Source of the DNA: Calliphora vicina
Lineage: Eukaryota; Arthropoda; Insecta; Diptera; Calliphoridae
Direction of reading: 5' to 3'
Assembly (NCBI RefSeq): GCF_958450345.1
Contig: NC_088783.1
Location: forward strand, 86,201,895 to 86,265,894
DNA length: 64,000 bases
Positions 23,484 to 35,777 of the stretch are shown one piece after another. Made by a program: the position numbers and the translations under genes. Under the pieces are notes generated by a model. The model searched no databases. It was given only the letters and a program-made list of their open reading frames with translations, and was not told the origin of the DNA. The first letter of the stretch is position 1. Every line of letters starts with the position of its first letter.

Positions 23484-24685
23484 CCCCATATTCTCAATCT
23501 CTGGTTATTTTTTATCGTAACGATATACTGACAGTTCTCATACAAAAAAAAGTTAATTGGAGGTATGTACATTAGGACGGGTCGATTTGTATGGAGGATA
23601 AAAAATCGTATAGCAGAAACGCAATCTACGGAAAATTCTAAGAAAGTTTCCCCAAGAATCCATAGGTCTAAAATCAAATCCTATCTGCGCATTTCGTATT
23701 TTATCCAATAAAAAAAAGTATTAAAAAAAAAATATGTGTACATTAGAGTTCGTTTGTCACCAGATCACATCATTTGTTTTTTGGGTATCATCATTTTTCT
23801 GAAGATTTTTACGCAAATAAAAATAATGGCGTCCTTTTTTTGAAAATTTCCACTCTTGTGGTGGTTCAACTCACCTAAAGACGCACATTTTGAGCACATT
23901 TTTCTGTAGAGCAAAAACGGTTGAATTTATTGCAAATCTGATTGCACCAGTCGTTTGTGCATCAAAAATTAATACAATTGATGTTTTTCAAAATAGTTCC
24001 AAAACCCACAACAGGGGGCGCAAATTTCATAAACAAAATAAAAAAAAGTATTTTAGATTTTTGAAATATACACGATGAAAGGGCATTTTAAGCTTATCAA
24101 AATGGTACCAATATTTCCTTTCTATTACAACCCGTTAAGAAGATATGTGGGTTGAAAAATGTTTTGTTAAGGCAAGCTAATAAAAAAAATTCTGAACTTT
24201 TGATAAGCTTAAAATAGCTTTTCATCGTGCATGTTTAAAAAAACTAAAATTCTTTTATTATTTTTTTATGAGATTTGCGCCCTCTGTCGTGGGTTGTTGG
24301 AACTATTTTTAAGGATTCAAAAAACATCAATTGTATTAATTTTTGATTCAGAATCGACTGGTGAAATCAGATTTGCAATATATTCAATCATTTTTACTCT
24401 ACAGAAAAATGTTCTCAAAATGCGCGTCTTTAGGTGTGTTGAACCATCACATACCCGCAGATCAAATTTTTGAAATTAATTATATACAGAGATATCATTG
24501 GATAAAAGACGAAATGCGCAATATAGGATTTGATTTTAGACCTATGGTTTCTTGGGGAGAATTTCATAGAATTTTCCATAGATTGCGTTTCTGCTATACG
24601 ATTTTTCGTGAAAAAAATCAACCCTCCCTAATGTACATATATCGTTAAGAGAAACCATAACCAGATATTGAGAAAATTTGGGTAA
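23484..24685. mobile_element. Long-armed inverted-repeat element (copy 2 of the 7.1-kb repeat family)
   Basis: About 1.2 kb with arms of roughly 500 bp: CCCCATATTCTCAATCTCTG at 23486 recurs inverted as CAGATATTGAGAAAATTTGG at 24662; AAATCAAATCCTATCTGCGC at 23671 matches the complement near 24515; and the GCGTCTTTAGG-containing inner block matches its complement near 23875. The centre (about 24080-24230) holds TAAGCTTATCAAAA and its complement. No transposase. The terminal regions are open on both strands but show no protein motif. Confidence 0.7.
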
Positions 24686-24710
24686 AACTCGTATATTATA
24701 ATGCATATTA

Positions 24711-24902
24711 CAGTGAAGTTCACTTATAACATTCAACAAATGATCGTTTATACACAACTTTAACAGAAATATTATTTGTCAATTTTCAGATTGTTTAATT
24801 CATCTATCACCAAAATATAATTAAGATTATTTAAAAACGACCCATATTTGTGTTATGAAACAGTTATCATTGACATTGAATTCGTTATAACCGAACTTTA
24901 CT
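24711..24902. mobile_element. Small pogo/mariner-like MITE relic
   Basis: Left end CAGTGAAGTTCACTTATAAC after TA; right end GTTATAACCGAACTTTACT before A. About 190 bp. The right terminus lacks the final G, so it is a decayed copy. Confidence 0.45.
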
Positions 24903-26140
24903 ATGAAATTATTTATTGTATCGTTGTACGAACATTATACACATTTCAATGTTTAAAATTATAAATATTTATTTTCATAGAATAAATATTTAATATGGAG
25001 TTTAAGATTCTCATGATTGAGAATTTAACAAGGTGCATCTGGGGCGAGTTCAAGCAAATTCATTCATAGCTTGTTTATGGAGTTTGACATACCAATGTTC
25101 GGCAAATATTGGTATTATGTGTACTTTGACATTTCACGTAACAAATTATTCCGATGCCAGCTTTTTAAATAAAACTTGCTCCATACTACATAAACAAATT
25201 AATTCGATCGTATTTGCCTGGATTCGGCATTGCTTCTATAATGGGTGCTTTTGAATAAACTAAAAGAGAGAAATGTTTGGCTTTTTCAATAAAATATTCA
25301 ATACTAATTTACTATAAAAATATATATCAGTGTCAACAAATGATAGTACATATTTTTAAAAAGTTCTGTATTTAAGAAATAAATATTGATAAATGAAGTT
25401 TATTACTTCAAAGTTTGTAAATTTGTTAATTATTAGGTAATATTTATATTTTATATATTCTAAGTAATAAATTAAATATTCTATTCGTATTATAAATACA
25501 TTTACATAAGTATATATATTTGTACAATATATAAAAATATTGTTGTTCATTAATACTTTTATTTGCACTATATAAACGTCTTTTTTATCCTCGAAACATG
25601 TTAATTTGAAAAAAGAAAAGATTTTCGGAACATTTCCTATAATTTTAAGATAAATATCGTTAAATAATTTAAGTTTATACATACATATATGTATGTACGT
25701 ACATTTGTACTTATTTTTCAAGTTGTTATTTAAATTAACAAATTATCGGCTCTGTTTAGTAAACTAATCTCCAAGTGTAATTTTTATTTTTTAAAATAAG
25801 AAATAACGTAGGCAGAATAACGGAACTGTATTTCTAACTTTATGTTTATGTTCAAAGGGTAGAGAACACGTTCATAAAATTTATTTTTGTAATTCCTTAT
25901 TTTTATGCAAAGCATATTCGGAGTTTAGAAATAATTAATTCAATTTGAGCTAATTCACAAACTTAATTCGAAATTAAAAAATGTCATTCCCAGCTGCCAA
26001 TTCTTTAGTTTAATTCAAAGACTTTTACATATTTAAATCGAATTCATTCATCGTTGAATTAATTCATAATGAAACTAATTAATAACATAACTCATTCAAC
26101 CTTTGCGTGTTGTTTTTGTTGCTTTTACGTTTGTGTAGTA
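24903..26140. other. Intergenic, no gene recognised
   Basis: AT-rich DNA. The minus-strand frame at 25356-25721 is Tyr/Ile/Lys-rich low-complexity translation of AT-rich sequence, not a credible gene. Confidence 0.4.
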
Positions 26141-26144
26141 AATT

Positions 26145-26425
26145 TGATACAAGGTGGTGTCAGTTCTACAAAAACAACGATTGGTCTTAACAAATGTCAA
26201 AAAATCAAAATGAAAAATTAAACAAATAAGTATTTAAACTTAATATAGTGTAGATAATTGAATAGTGAGGGCTTTACTTATTTATGTAAACAATAAATAT
26301 TTTGTTAATAAGCTTAGAATATGTAGATATTTAAATATAATAATAACAGGCTTTGACAGTTGTTAGAACCAAAAAGCAACAAAAAAAATGATCAGCTGTT
26401 TGACTGACTCCACCTTGTATAAATT
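26145..26425. mobile_element. MITE-like inverted repeat with CAAGGTG ends
   Basis: Left CAAGGTGGTGTCAG near 26150 and right CTGACTCCACCTTG near 26405, about 270 bp apart. Related in its ends to the larger element at 61727-62363. No target duplication seen. Confidence 0.45.
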
Positions 26426-26921
26426 CGCCTCGGTTCCACCATTAAAACAAGTGAAAAGTTGGAAAAAACTACATATATGTGCAAATAAATGTTTCTGCCG
26501 TCAACTAACAACGTATTCCGATTACTCTTTTACATTTGAGACCATTTTCGTGATAATTAATGACTACCTTGTATCAACAAAAAGGTATTATTTTGAGTTA
26601 ATACAAAAATTTAAATAGATATACATACTTACGTATATTTTCATAAAAAATGTATTATTTTGAATTGAGCCTTTATTCAAATTAAAAATAATCAAATTGT
26701 TTTATTTAAATTTGGTTGTATTTTGAGTTGATACTGTTTTTTTGATAAAATAATACAAAAAAATATCGAGAAGTTCCAGAAAAATGGTAGTAACTCAAAA
26801 AATAGATTTATTTTGCAATAATTGCAAAAATTTTAAAGAAAAACAATGTATTCGGATTTTCAAATTCTCTTAAAATGTAATCACAAACAGTTTTTGACAT
26901 CTACTGAAAATTTTGAGTTAA

Positions 26922-27393
26922 TCCTTTGTCGACCGACGGTACTTATAAGTACCATAATAATAATAAGCTTACTAAATGTAAACAAAACATAATTTTACCC
27001 TTTTTGCCCAAAAGTACTTTGAAGTACACTATCATCTTTGGAATAATATTTTTTTTTGACAATTGGCAAACTCAGAATCATGTTCTCATTGTGGTGTTTA
27101 TTTATGTTGTAATGACAAAAAATACTGTTTCGTAAAATACCATAAAATAAACTTGTATTAGAAAATTTTATAAAAGTTACAAAACTAATCAATATATTAA
27201 TAAAATTTAAAAAAATCGATGAGCTGACCCAACGTTACCAGGTTACTTTCGGATCTTTGCAGGTCCCTTTCAGATCCTTGCAGGTACTCCACAAAGTTAA
27301 AATTTTGTAAATAATTTTCTGAAGGCCTTATTTTCAATATTTCATAAAAAAATAAAACTTTTTCCACGATTTAAAGTCTTGGTCTACAAGGGG
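26922..27393. mobile_element. piggyBac-like MITE
   Basis: 472 bp flanked by TTAA at 26918-26921 and 27394-27397, with ends TCCTTTGTCGACC and GGTCTACAAGGGG (imperfect inverted repeats). TTAA duplication with a CCYTTTG-like terminus is the hallmark of the piggyBac superfamily. The two short open frames inside are unrelated to any transposase I recognise. Confidence 0.65.
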
Positions 27394-29513
27394 TTAATAC
27401 AGTATTGTTGAACGAGTGCGATTTGTTGTTATGAACAATCATATAAAGGGTTTTGTAGCAATATTTTTATATGAATTATTTTAATAAAAAAATACAAATT
27501 ACCAACCACTTACATAAGTAAATCATAAACGAAAATGTAATTTAAACAATATATATTGCACATGTACCATTTTGTAAACAACACTTCCAACAAAATGTAA
27601 AAAATGTAGAATAACACGCCCTATAACGCGCAGTGAATTAAAAATATTAATAAATCCGTCATTCTAAATGGATATTCCGATTTCAATAAAACTTTGCATG
27701 TCTAAAGAAGAGGTATATTTGAGTTTAAGTTTTGAAAACGATTAAATTTTCTGATTTTATAAGCCATAGTGAAAAATATAAGGTAGATATGTTATAATGG
27801 GTGATTCATTAAGAGTTTTTTTTTTTAATTTTAAATAAAGCACTTAAAATAGAAATGCATTTCTCATAGAACGCTGAGCATACAACATTTGGTACTATAA
27901 CGTTTTTGAAATTGGAATTGTTTTTTTAACTTATACATATATTTTTACTCCGTTATAACCAAAAATGGCGAATATCTTATAGAATGTAATAGATAATATA
28001 AGTCTATATTTCAATTCAATTTTTCATATACCCTGTCTCCCACTTTTACCCCACCTCTCGTTGGTATATAAAGTCCGAATTCAACACTTAAATAATATGA
28101 AGTTTTATTGAAATTGAACACAGAGAGCCAGTGAATTTTTTGATTTTTTCTATAGTTCGAATTAAATCGAATCTATTATTCAGTCCAATCTCCAACAAAC
28201 CGAAAGTTTTAAATTTTAATCGATGGATACATTATCTTAAAAAAATCAAATAATTTAAGGTGTTTAATCACTTTTGAGGCTCTCTATATAAGTTTAGACA
28301 TTACAGATTACAACGTAAAACAAGAGGCGCTTCTTTTGTTTGACGTTACAGGAAATCTGTAATTGAGAACATACTTTTTAAAGTATTCACCTTATATCAA
28401 TATTCGGATATATAAATATTTACATACACTTTTTATATATATTTATACATACATATGTAGGAAAATTTATTAAGTTCATATCTAAAATCCATTTTATTAA
28501 TAATTTTATAAAAAGAAATCCGATTCGAACAGGGCCGTATCACTCCATCCATCTTCTAAGTAAATAATAAATTAATTTTATTTAAAAATTTAAACAAGGA
28601 ACATTTTACAAAATATGTTGTAAAAATCTAGCCAAAATTTGTATAACAAATTTAAAAATTAGCATATAGTACATACATACGTACTTTAAATTTAAATTTA
28701 CATATATAATATATTCATTTAAATATTCATAACTTTATACATACTCAATTAAATTAATTTATAATATTATTAAACTTGTTTTTTTAGTTATTATTAAAAG
28801 TTAAAATATGTATGTATACAAAACGTCAAAAAATAACAAAATAATGTTAAAGAAATAAAAAGACTTGAAATGTTTAATTTCTATTTGTTAATTTAAATAA
28901 AGTGCAAACTTATCCATATTTATACACATATGTATGTATATACTATGTATGCATGTATGTAAATAGTAAATAGAACATACATTTGCATGTACTTAATTAC
29001 ATAAATATTTACATTTACATGCATATACTAATTTATCACATAAACAATGTATAAAGAAAAATCATTACATTTCGATAAGTTTTATTAAATAAAAAAATAT
29101 ACTTACTATGTACTCGTAAAATGTAAAATTCACATCAAAAGGAATAAAAAATATATTTATAATTTCAGTTGTGTAATTACATAAATACATACAATGATTT
29201 TTATTTCAATAGTTTAGCACAAATTACACTGTGCGACAGAAAATACCTGGGAAGTTTTACTATTTGTCTAGTAGGAGTTGAGTTTTGAAATTTGCCAAAC
29301 ACCACCAAATATTTTTTTCAATAAACTATTTCTATTTATATATTTAAGGTCTTATTCATAATCAATTTTTAATTTTATAAAAGGTTTATAAAACAGAATT
29401 TCCATACAAAATTTGTTTTACAAATCTGTAATAAATTTAAAAATTTATTATTAAGAAGGCCTTTATAATTTAACATAAACTGTATGACAGTGATAAAATT
29501 AAAACCATGACAC
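27394..29513. other. Intergenic, AT-rich, no gene recognised
   Basis: Contains ATGTATGTATATAC-type simple repeats (28400-29000) and, near 27640-27770, a weak copy of the repeat family described at 54590-55975. No coding sequence. Confidence 0.4.
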
Positions 29514-30010
29514 TAAGGGTGATCGATTTTTTGACATTTTTTAGAAACCGGTTTTCGGTTTCTTCGAAAAATTGCAATTTAATATAAACCGGTTTCGGTT
29601 TCGGTTTCGGTTTTTTTATAATAACCGGTTAGAAATAAGAAGAAAATAAGTTTTATTTTATATTAAAGATCTCATACTTACGATAAAGAATATACATGTA
29701 TTATAATTACAAAAAATAAGCCTCTATACTTTTTAATTCTAGTTTTGATTACTTATTTTAAATTCAAATTCGACCCATTTTGATATTAAAATTGAATTTT
29801 TTTTAAAGTGAGTGGTTGATATATTTGATATTTTATGAATTTTATTTAATTTCAAAAATCAACAACTACGTTTTAGATTGGGTCATTGGGTCAAATTTTA
29901 CCTGGAGCTAAAATCTTAAATTTTTGTTATGCACAATTAAGTTAAATGTTTTCAAAGCTTTGGTAGCACTAACATATATCCGTTTCTTTTCATCATACTT
30001 GCTGAACATT

Positions 30011-30257
30011 CACCCCTATCGGCAATAACATGCGAAATCTTGTTCCCATGAAATATTCATTTCCCTCGAAGGGAAAATTGCTATCGTGAAATTCCCCATG
30101 AACTTTTCATTGGCAATAGTTGATTTTGTTCGTAACAGCTGTTTATTGTTTACAAAATTCCACAGCATGCGGAATTTTTTCACGTGAACAAAGTTGATGA
30201 ACGAAAAAAGGAAAAGGGAACATATTTCATGTGAAATATTGATTCGCGATAGGGGTG
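30011..30257. mobile_element. CACCCCTATCG MITE, copy A
   Basis: 247 bp with ends CACCCCTATCGG and CGATAGGGGTG and a 3-bp duplication ATT at 30008-30010 and 30258-30260. Copy B at 36206-36465 shares most of its length. Confidence 0.8.
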
Positions 30258-30524
30258 ATTATATTTGTATGAAAACTGGGATTCCCCTTGTACCAAAGCT
30301 ATTGTTTTCTTATCCTTCATAAGATAATCGGTTAAAATTTGACACATTTTGAAATTAAAATTGAGTTTTTTCTAAAGTGAGAATTTAATATTTTACGACT
30401 TTTATTTAATTTCAAAAGTCAACAACTACGTTTGGTTTAAAAAAAATATAAAAAATATATATTTTCTATTCGGGTTAAATTTGACCCGAAGATCGTCAAC
30501 GACAAATATTTGAAGACCTTATGA

Positions 30525-30657
30525 ATGTTAAAACAATCTCATAGCAATAAAACACAGTTTAAATGCTTTGGAGTATATCGATTTGTTTCCTTTGTTTTTA
30601 TAAAGCTAAACATTGAAAATGATCTTTCACTCAGTGTACTTGTAGGACGTATATGTA
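30525..30657 (-). pseudogene. hAT transposase C-terminal relic
   Basis: Minus-strand reading LHIRPTSTLSERSFSMF, then KTKETNRYTPKHLNCVLLL and a stop. The SERSFS and LN-LLL spacing is that of the hAT dimerisation domain, which mediates transposase oligomerisation. Too short and broken to be functional; upstream coding sequence is not recognisable in the rest of the element. Confidence 0.6.
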
Positions 30658-31259
30658 GTTAAAAAAAACATTGAGTAAGTTTTCAAGCTTTCCAGATCTC
30701 TTGTGGCATTTTTCTAAATATAAAAAGTCTTCTAAAATAGTTGGATTATTTTTTTTTTTTTTTAAATTTTTTGGATTTTTAATATTTTTAAAGTTTTTAA
30801 TACACTATAACTCATAAAAACACACTTTTAGAAAAAACCGGCTATTCGAGGAGAAAACCCCGGTTTCTTCGATATTCGAAATGTGAGCATTTCAAAAAAA
30901 AACCGAAACCTACTTAACCAAAAAAACTGGTTATAACCGGTTATTAAAAACCGGGCCGATCAACCTACATGACACATAAGGTACACTCAGTAGAAAATAA
31001 ATTCTCAATTATGCAATTCGTGTAACGTCAAACAAAAGAAAATTTTAAAAAATATGAAATCAAAGTTTGTCGTTATAGGGGTAAACATTGAAAACTCTCC
31101 GTAGTGATTCTACCTTCTACAATTATTGTATCATGATTAAAACCAAACTAAAAATTTTACAACTTTTGTATAAAAATGGTTATAAAATACGTACAGTCAG
31201 AGTCAAAATTTAGTATACAACACGCATTTATGAAGCTAAATATTTTAATTAGATATATG

Positions 31260-31540
31260 TATATATTAGAGTCAATTTCAAAAATTTGATTTGCGGGTAT
31301 CATCATTTTTCTGAAGGTTTTTGAGTAAATAGAAATAATGGCGTCCTTTTTTTTGGAAAATTTTCACTCTTGTGGTGGTTCAACGCACCTAAAGACGCGA
31401 ATTTTGAGAACATTTTTCTGTAGAGCAAAAATGATTGAATATATTGCAAATATGATTTCACTAGTCGATTCTGCATCAAAAATTAATACAATTGATGTTT
31501 TTTGAATCCTTAAAAATAGTTCAAAAAACCCACAATTAAA
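31260..31540 (+). repeat. Copy 3 of the 7.1-kb/23.5-kb repeat family (partial)
   Basis: Shares the blocks GGGTATCATCATTTTTCTGA, the AATAATGGCGTCC block and TGTGGTGGTTCAACGCACCT with 23785-23880. Only one arm is present. Confidence 0.6.
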
Positions 31541-32330
31541 AAATTCATTTTGGTTTTTTTAAACATGCAACGCACTAACCATTAAAAAGTTATGAGGCTT
31601 CAAAGTTATTTATTTAACAAGAAAATAATAACACTATGCAACAAATGAGGACTTTTGGAAAAACACAAGATCATGACTATATAGGTTCGACTCTACTACC
31701 AAAGGGTAGTAAAACCCTATACTCAGTATGTCATTATTGGTGACCGAATTTTTTTTTTATGGAGCCCCAAAGTTTCTGAAAATCAGTGGGGCCTCTAAAA
31801 AAGGTGTCATCAGTTTTTGGTTATGCCAATAATATAGCTAAGAGTCTGCCAAATAAATTTTGTTAAAATTTTTTCCAAAAAATAGATTTTTTGTGCAATT
31901 TTGTTGAAAAAATATAGGAAGAAAATTTTATTTTTTAACTTTTTTAGAATAACTTCCAGGGTCTCATAATTTTGCATTTAATATTAAAAGAGAAGAATAA
32001 TTTCTGAAAATTAATAATTTTAAACAGGTTTATAGTTTTTTTATGGAAAAGGATGTATGGCAGCCACCCGAATCCGTGCTGCGATTGTAATAAAAATTTT
32101 CAAAAACAACAATAACTTTATTAAAATGATTATAACCAAATTTTAAAATGTTATTAAAAATTATATGTTCAGGATATATGGCAGGTACCCGTGTCGTTTC
32201 ACGGATTTTTTCAAGAATTATATTTTCTCTTAATCTTACCAAAAGGTAATATTCTACTAATTTTTATTCGTCTGCAATAACTCCTTCTATTTTTGTCCAT
32301 TGCCTATATGAAAACCAAGCACTGTGTGGC
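31541..32330. other. Intergenic, no feature recognised
   Basis: AT-rich sequence. The short minus-strand frame at 32030-32242 has no recognisable motif. Confidence 0.35.
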
Positions 32331-32554
32331 GCCTTAGTCAAGCCAATAACCTTTATTTAATTATTTTACTTCGGTGGCGTTTTAGTGTTATACCACCGAA
32401 GGAGGGCGCTGTGATAAATATTAGTTATTAGTAAACTAATAATTATTATAAACTAAAGTTGTTGATTGGCAGCGGCTGGGAATAGAACGCAGGCCACAAA
32501 TACCATATAATGCTTAATGATCAAACGCGCTAACCAATTAAGCCACAGCACCCT
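32330..32554 (-). mobile_element. tRNA-derived SINE (candidate)
   Basis: On the minus strand the sequence from 32554 begins GGGTGCTGTGGCTTAATTGG, an A-box match (TGGCTTAATTGG), and 50-60 nt later carries GCGTTCTATTCCC, a B-box match (GTTCNANNC). The spacing fits an internal RNA polymerase III promoter. A non-tRNA body and an AATTAAATAAAGG-like tail extend to about 32330. No intact cloverleaf or CCA end, so a SINE is more likely than a functional tRNA gene. Confidence 0.6.
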
Positions 32555-32559
32555 TAACT

Positions 32560-32690
32560 TTCAATTGTTCAGCAGTTTCGTCTATTCAATGAATACAAGA
32601 TTGCCAGGTCCTGCATCTGACATACAACCCCACACCATCAAAGACCCACCGCCTTGTTTTAGGTTAGCACTAAGGTTGCACCAATTTAGA
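32560..32690 (-). pseudogene. Tc1-type transposase fragment
   Basis: The minus strand reads KQGGGSLMVWGCMSDAG then PGNLVFIE and a stop. This is the GGGSxMVWGC block around the first catalytic region of Tc1-like transposases. About 45 codons; no inverted repeats could be attached to it. Confidence 0.65.
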
Positions 32691-32759
32691 TGTTTGATTC
32701 TGTTGACGGTGCCGAGGCTGGGCAATATTCCTTATTCCTATAATTCCTTTTGCTAAATA

Positions 32760-33110
32760 TTTAGGAACATATTGGGTCATACAAAGGTTTTACTTTTTGC
32801 AAAACAGCTATATATTGTGATTAGTGAAAATTTGGCATAAAGTTTAAATTTACATAAAAATAGGTCTAGTTCGGAAGGCACTGGAACTTAAATTTAAATG
32901 TACATAACTTTTGTCCCAATACACAGAAAAAATAAATTTATAATTGGAATGATTTTTTTAATAAATATTATTAATCGAACATGACTTGTTTTCAGAATAA
33001 GAAAATTTTCATAAATTTGTATTATAAAATTGTACATGACGGAAATTTCAGCTTTTTACGTAAATTTAATAATCTTTATTTATATAATTCTTCTATACGT
33101 GTGTTAGTAA
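32760..33110. other. Intergenic, no feature recognised
   Basis: AT-rich sequence between the Tc1 fragment and the repeat unit at 33115, with no motif I recognise. Confidence 0.35.
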
Positions 33111-33114
33111 CTGA

Positions 33115-33345
33115 ACTCCTCCTTAACGGCTGGGTTGATTTCGATGAAATTTGTTGTGTGTGTTTGAGTGGGTCCCTAGATGATTTAGATTCACAATTGA
33201 CCTATATAGTTACAATGAGCATGGTACCTTCCATACAAAGTAAAAATTTATTATTGCATATCTGGAGTACTATTATAGTGGGAGTCTTTAAACTTTGTGT
33301 GAGCTATGGCAGAACAACGTTTGCCGGGACAGCTAGTATTTTATA
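33115..33345 (+). repeat. Single divergent unit related to the 46-47.5-kb tandem array
   Basis: Contains TTCCATACAAAGTAAAAA, ATATCTGGAGTACTATTATAG and TCTTTAAACTTTGTGTGAGC in the same order as units at 46.0-47.4 kb. The open frame across it (32981-33346) is repeat-derived. Confidence 0.55.
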
Positions 33346-33347
33346 AT

Positions 33348-33933
33348 ACATTAAGGGTCCTCATGTAAACGCTTATATGCCTCGTAAACTGTGCAATCTG
33401 TGCATTTTTATACTCTCGCAAATGAACTGTCAAAAAATGTATGGAAATTCGTTTGCACAACTCGGATAAGTTTGCGCGACAATTTAGACTCGCAAACTTG
33501 AATTTATTGTGCATTTGATGAATCAGCTGCTTTTGTTTACTTTTATTAATAAGAAATAAAAATCAAATAAAATATAAAAATTTGAGCATGTGAAAATTGT
33601 GTAACTTTAGAACAGAATGATTGTATTAAATGACATTGTATATGAAAGCATTAACCAACAGCTAGAACATAAATAAAATCTTACAAACTATGTATATCAC
33701 CGTTTATTCCAAAGATTTAACTTTCATTCAACATTTTTAAAATTAAAATTTATACAATTTGAAAATTTATTTTTTAAGGCTTTTGTTGAATTTATTTTTA
33801 TTTGACATTTGTATCAAATAGAGAGAAATTTAATGTATAAACTTGCACAAAATTGAAAAGGTGGGTTCATGAAACACGCAAATTTGCACAATTGAACAAA
33901 TGGGAAACTTAAGCGTTTAAATGAGTACCCTTA
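33348..33933. mobile_element. MITE-like element with TAAGGGTNCTCAT ends
   Basis: Left TTAAGGGTCCTCATGTAAAC and right GTTTAAATGAGTACCCTTA are imperfect inverted repeats about 585 bp apart. No clear target duplication. Confidence 0.5.
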
Positions 33934-35077
33934 TTGCATTATAATTGCATCATCTAATGAATTAGCTAAAAATTTTTTTAATAATAGCCATATATTGGCC
34001 AATATTGTAAGATGAATCAACTATATCAGAAACGTAAAAATATCATTAAACATAATAAAACATCCATAAACATTAAAGCATATCGACGGTATTTATCCAA
34101 AATGGTTTATATGCATAAACCTGATTGTTCAGGAGAAGCAAAAACTGTTTAATTCCCTAACTAGTGAGTATTTAACAAATTGATCATCTTCCACAATATG
34201 ATTGATAGGCTTCTACTAATTCCCTAAAATATAAATTATAAAATAAAACCCGTTATTCGCATTTAACGGTAGATAAACCGTTTTGTCTTAGAAAATTTTC
34301 GATGTTAATATTAAAATGAGTAGAAAAACCATTTTGTTTGAAACTAATTTTAAGTTTAAATACTGTTGTTTTTCACTTTTAAATAATTTTAGGATTAAGA
34401 AAAATAGAAAAAGAACTTACTTCAGGTCCAAATAATTATCTGTATGGTTAGTGTTAGGATTTTTATTAATATTTATTAAACAAATTACATATCATAGACA
34501 GAATGATATTCATTATGTATCACATATTTCAATTCCATTTACTGGTGGATATTGGAAGATATTCTTGGTGAAGTGATTGTGGATCTATATATCCTGGGTA
34601 TTTTTTCATTCGTATTTTAAGATCTTTGTATTCATCATTAAAACTGACTTTGTATTTTACACTACCATTTGGTAAATATAAAAGTGATTTTAGTTTTGAA
34701 ACAGTTGGGCCATTTTTAGATCGTCCAGGACGAATACTGGAAAAGCGTATAATATTTTCATCGTTGACGTTTTTGAAAAAATTGGTTTGCTTATTTCTTT
34801 GGCTCCAACTATTACAATTTTACGCGCCTCTTTCGTTATATTGATATAATCATGAGGAATATATGGATTGGTCCTTCAACTTTTTTTTAATTTTTGCATG
34901 TGCACTGTCACATTCCTTTTCCAAATATGTTTGCTCAATAATTGGTTTGTTTTCGAGAAAATGATACCGATTTTGGTAGCCGCAACCATAAAAAAACCTA
35001 TAGGCAAATCATCCTTTAGGCAGTGTGTCTTAAGATGAAATTTAAGGACAAAAATGTTGCCATATGTATTTATATAC
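33934..35077. other. Unassigned AT-rich region with a possible coding relic
   Basis: The minus strand between about 35050 and 34630 has long near-open stretches (for example FVLKFHLKTHCLKDDLPIGF and NPYIPHDYINITKEARKIV) separated by stops. The composition looks protein-like, but I do not recognise the family; a decayed transposase is the most likely explanation (inference). Confidence 0.3.
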
Positions 35078-35079
35078 TA

Positions 35080-35413
35080 CAGTGCACTCGCGATAATATG
35101 AACTAATTAAAACCTGGCAAGTTCACATTTGCAAGATTGTTCATATTTGCGAATGGCATCTAATTCCCATCTACAGCTAGGGAAGTCCAAAAATTATTAA
35201 GCAGTTTAATTAGAATTTTGCCACTACCCTGTTTATTTAGATTTCAACTCTGTGTAGATAGATAAAATACGTTAAAAAAACAAAAATAAGCTGTTCATAT
35301 TTTAAAAAGCTTTAAAATATGAACAGCTTAGTTCACTAAATTCATATTTTAGAGTACCCTATAGAAGTAAAGTGTTCATATTTTGGGTTGTTCATATAAT
35401 CGCGAGTGCACTG
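35080..35413. mobile_element. pogo-like MITE
   Basis: 334 bp with ends CAGTGCACTCGCGATAATAT and ATATAATCGCGAGTGCACTG, flanked by TA at 35078-35079 and 35414-35415. The CAGT start and TA duplication fit pogo/Tigger-type mariner relatives. An internal palindrome AGCTGTTCATATTTTAAA and its complement lies near 35289-35330. Confidence 0.75.
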
Positions 35414-35777
35414 TATATGTACACTATGTTGACTTATAATATTTTTGGCTAAAGTCCCATCCCAATTATCGAAAATGTTATCCGTTAAACTGTGTGAAGC
35501 TAGAAACATTTTGAAAACATATTTCAAATCTGCGTATTAATATTCATTAGAAAAGTTGAATTCGTTTTAAAATAATTACGTTCTTACAGATTTTTAATAT
35601 ACGACTGCTATGAAAATCTGATCTGATTAATGTTACCTTGTATTACTCCTTCCCCTATACCAATGGAATCGAGAGCCTTACCATCAGCAAATTGAGATCA
35701 TTTGTCATGTGGATAGAAGTTCCAGAATCAATAACCCAGCCTTTATTTATTTCACATATATTTAAACAAATCTGTGT

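Larger units (their letters stand above)
29514..30967. mobile_element. hAT-like element with decayed dimerisation domain
   Basis: Ends TAAGGGTGATCG and CGATCAACCTA; perfect 8-bp duplication CATGACAC at 29506-29513 and 30968-30975. Subterminal CCGGTTTCGGTTT repeats lie at both ends. A minus-strand fragment near 30525-30657 reads PTSTLSERSFSMFSFIK and then HLNCVLLL, matching the C-terminal hAT dimerisation domain (RSFS..KRIK..L-LL). It carries a nested MITE at 30011-30257. Confidence 0.8.

Noticed and set aside
25356..25721. 121-codon minus-strand frame rich in Tyr, Ile and Lys
   Set aside because: Composition is what AT-rich DNA gives; no domain, no splice context, no start-site support.
32471..32554. 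A functional tRNA gene on the minus strand
   Set aside because: A and B boxes are present, but the acceptor and anticodon arms do not fold into a proper cloverleaf by eye and a SINE-like body follows.
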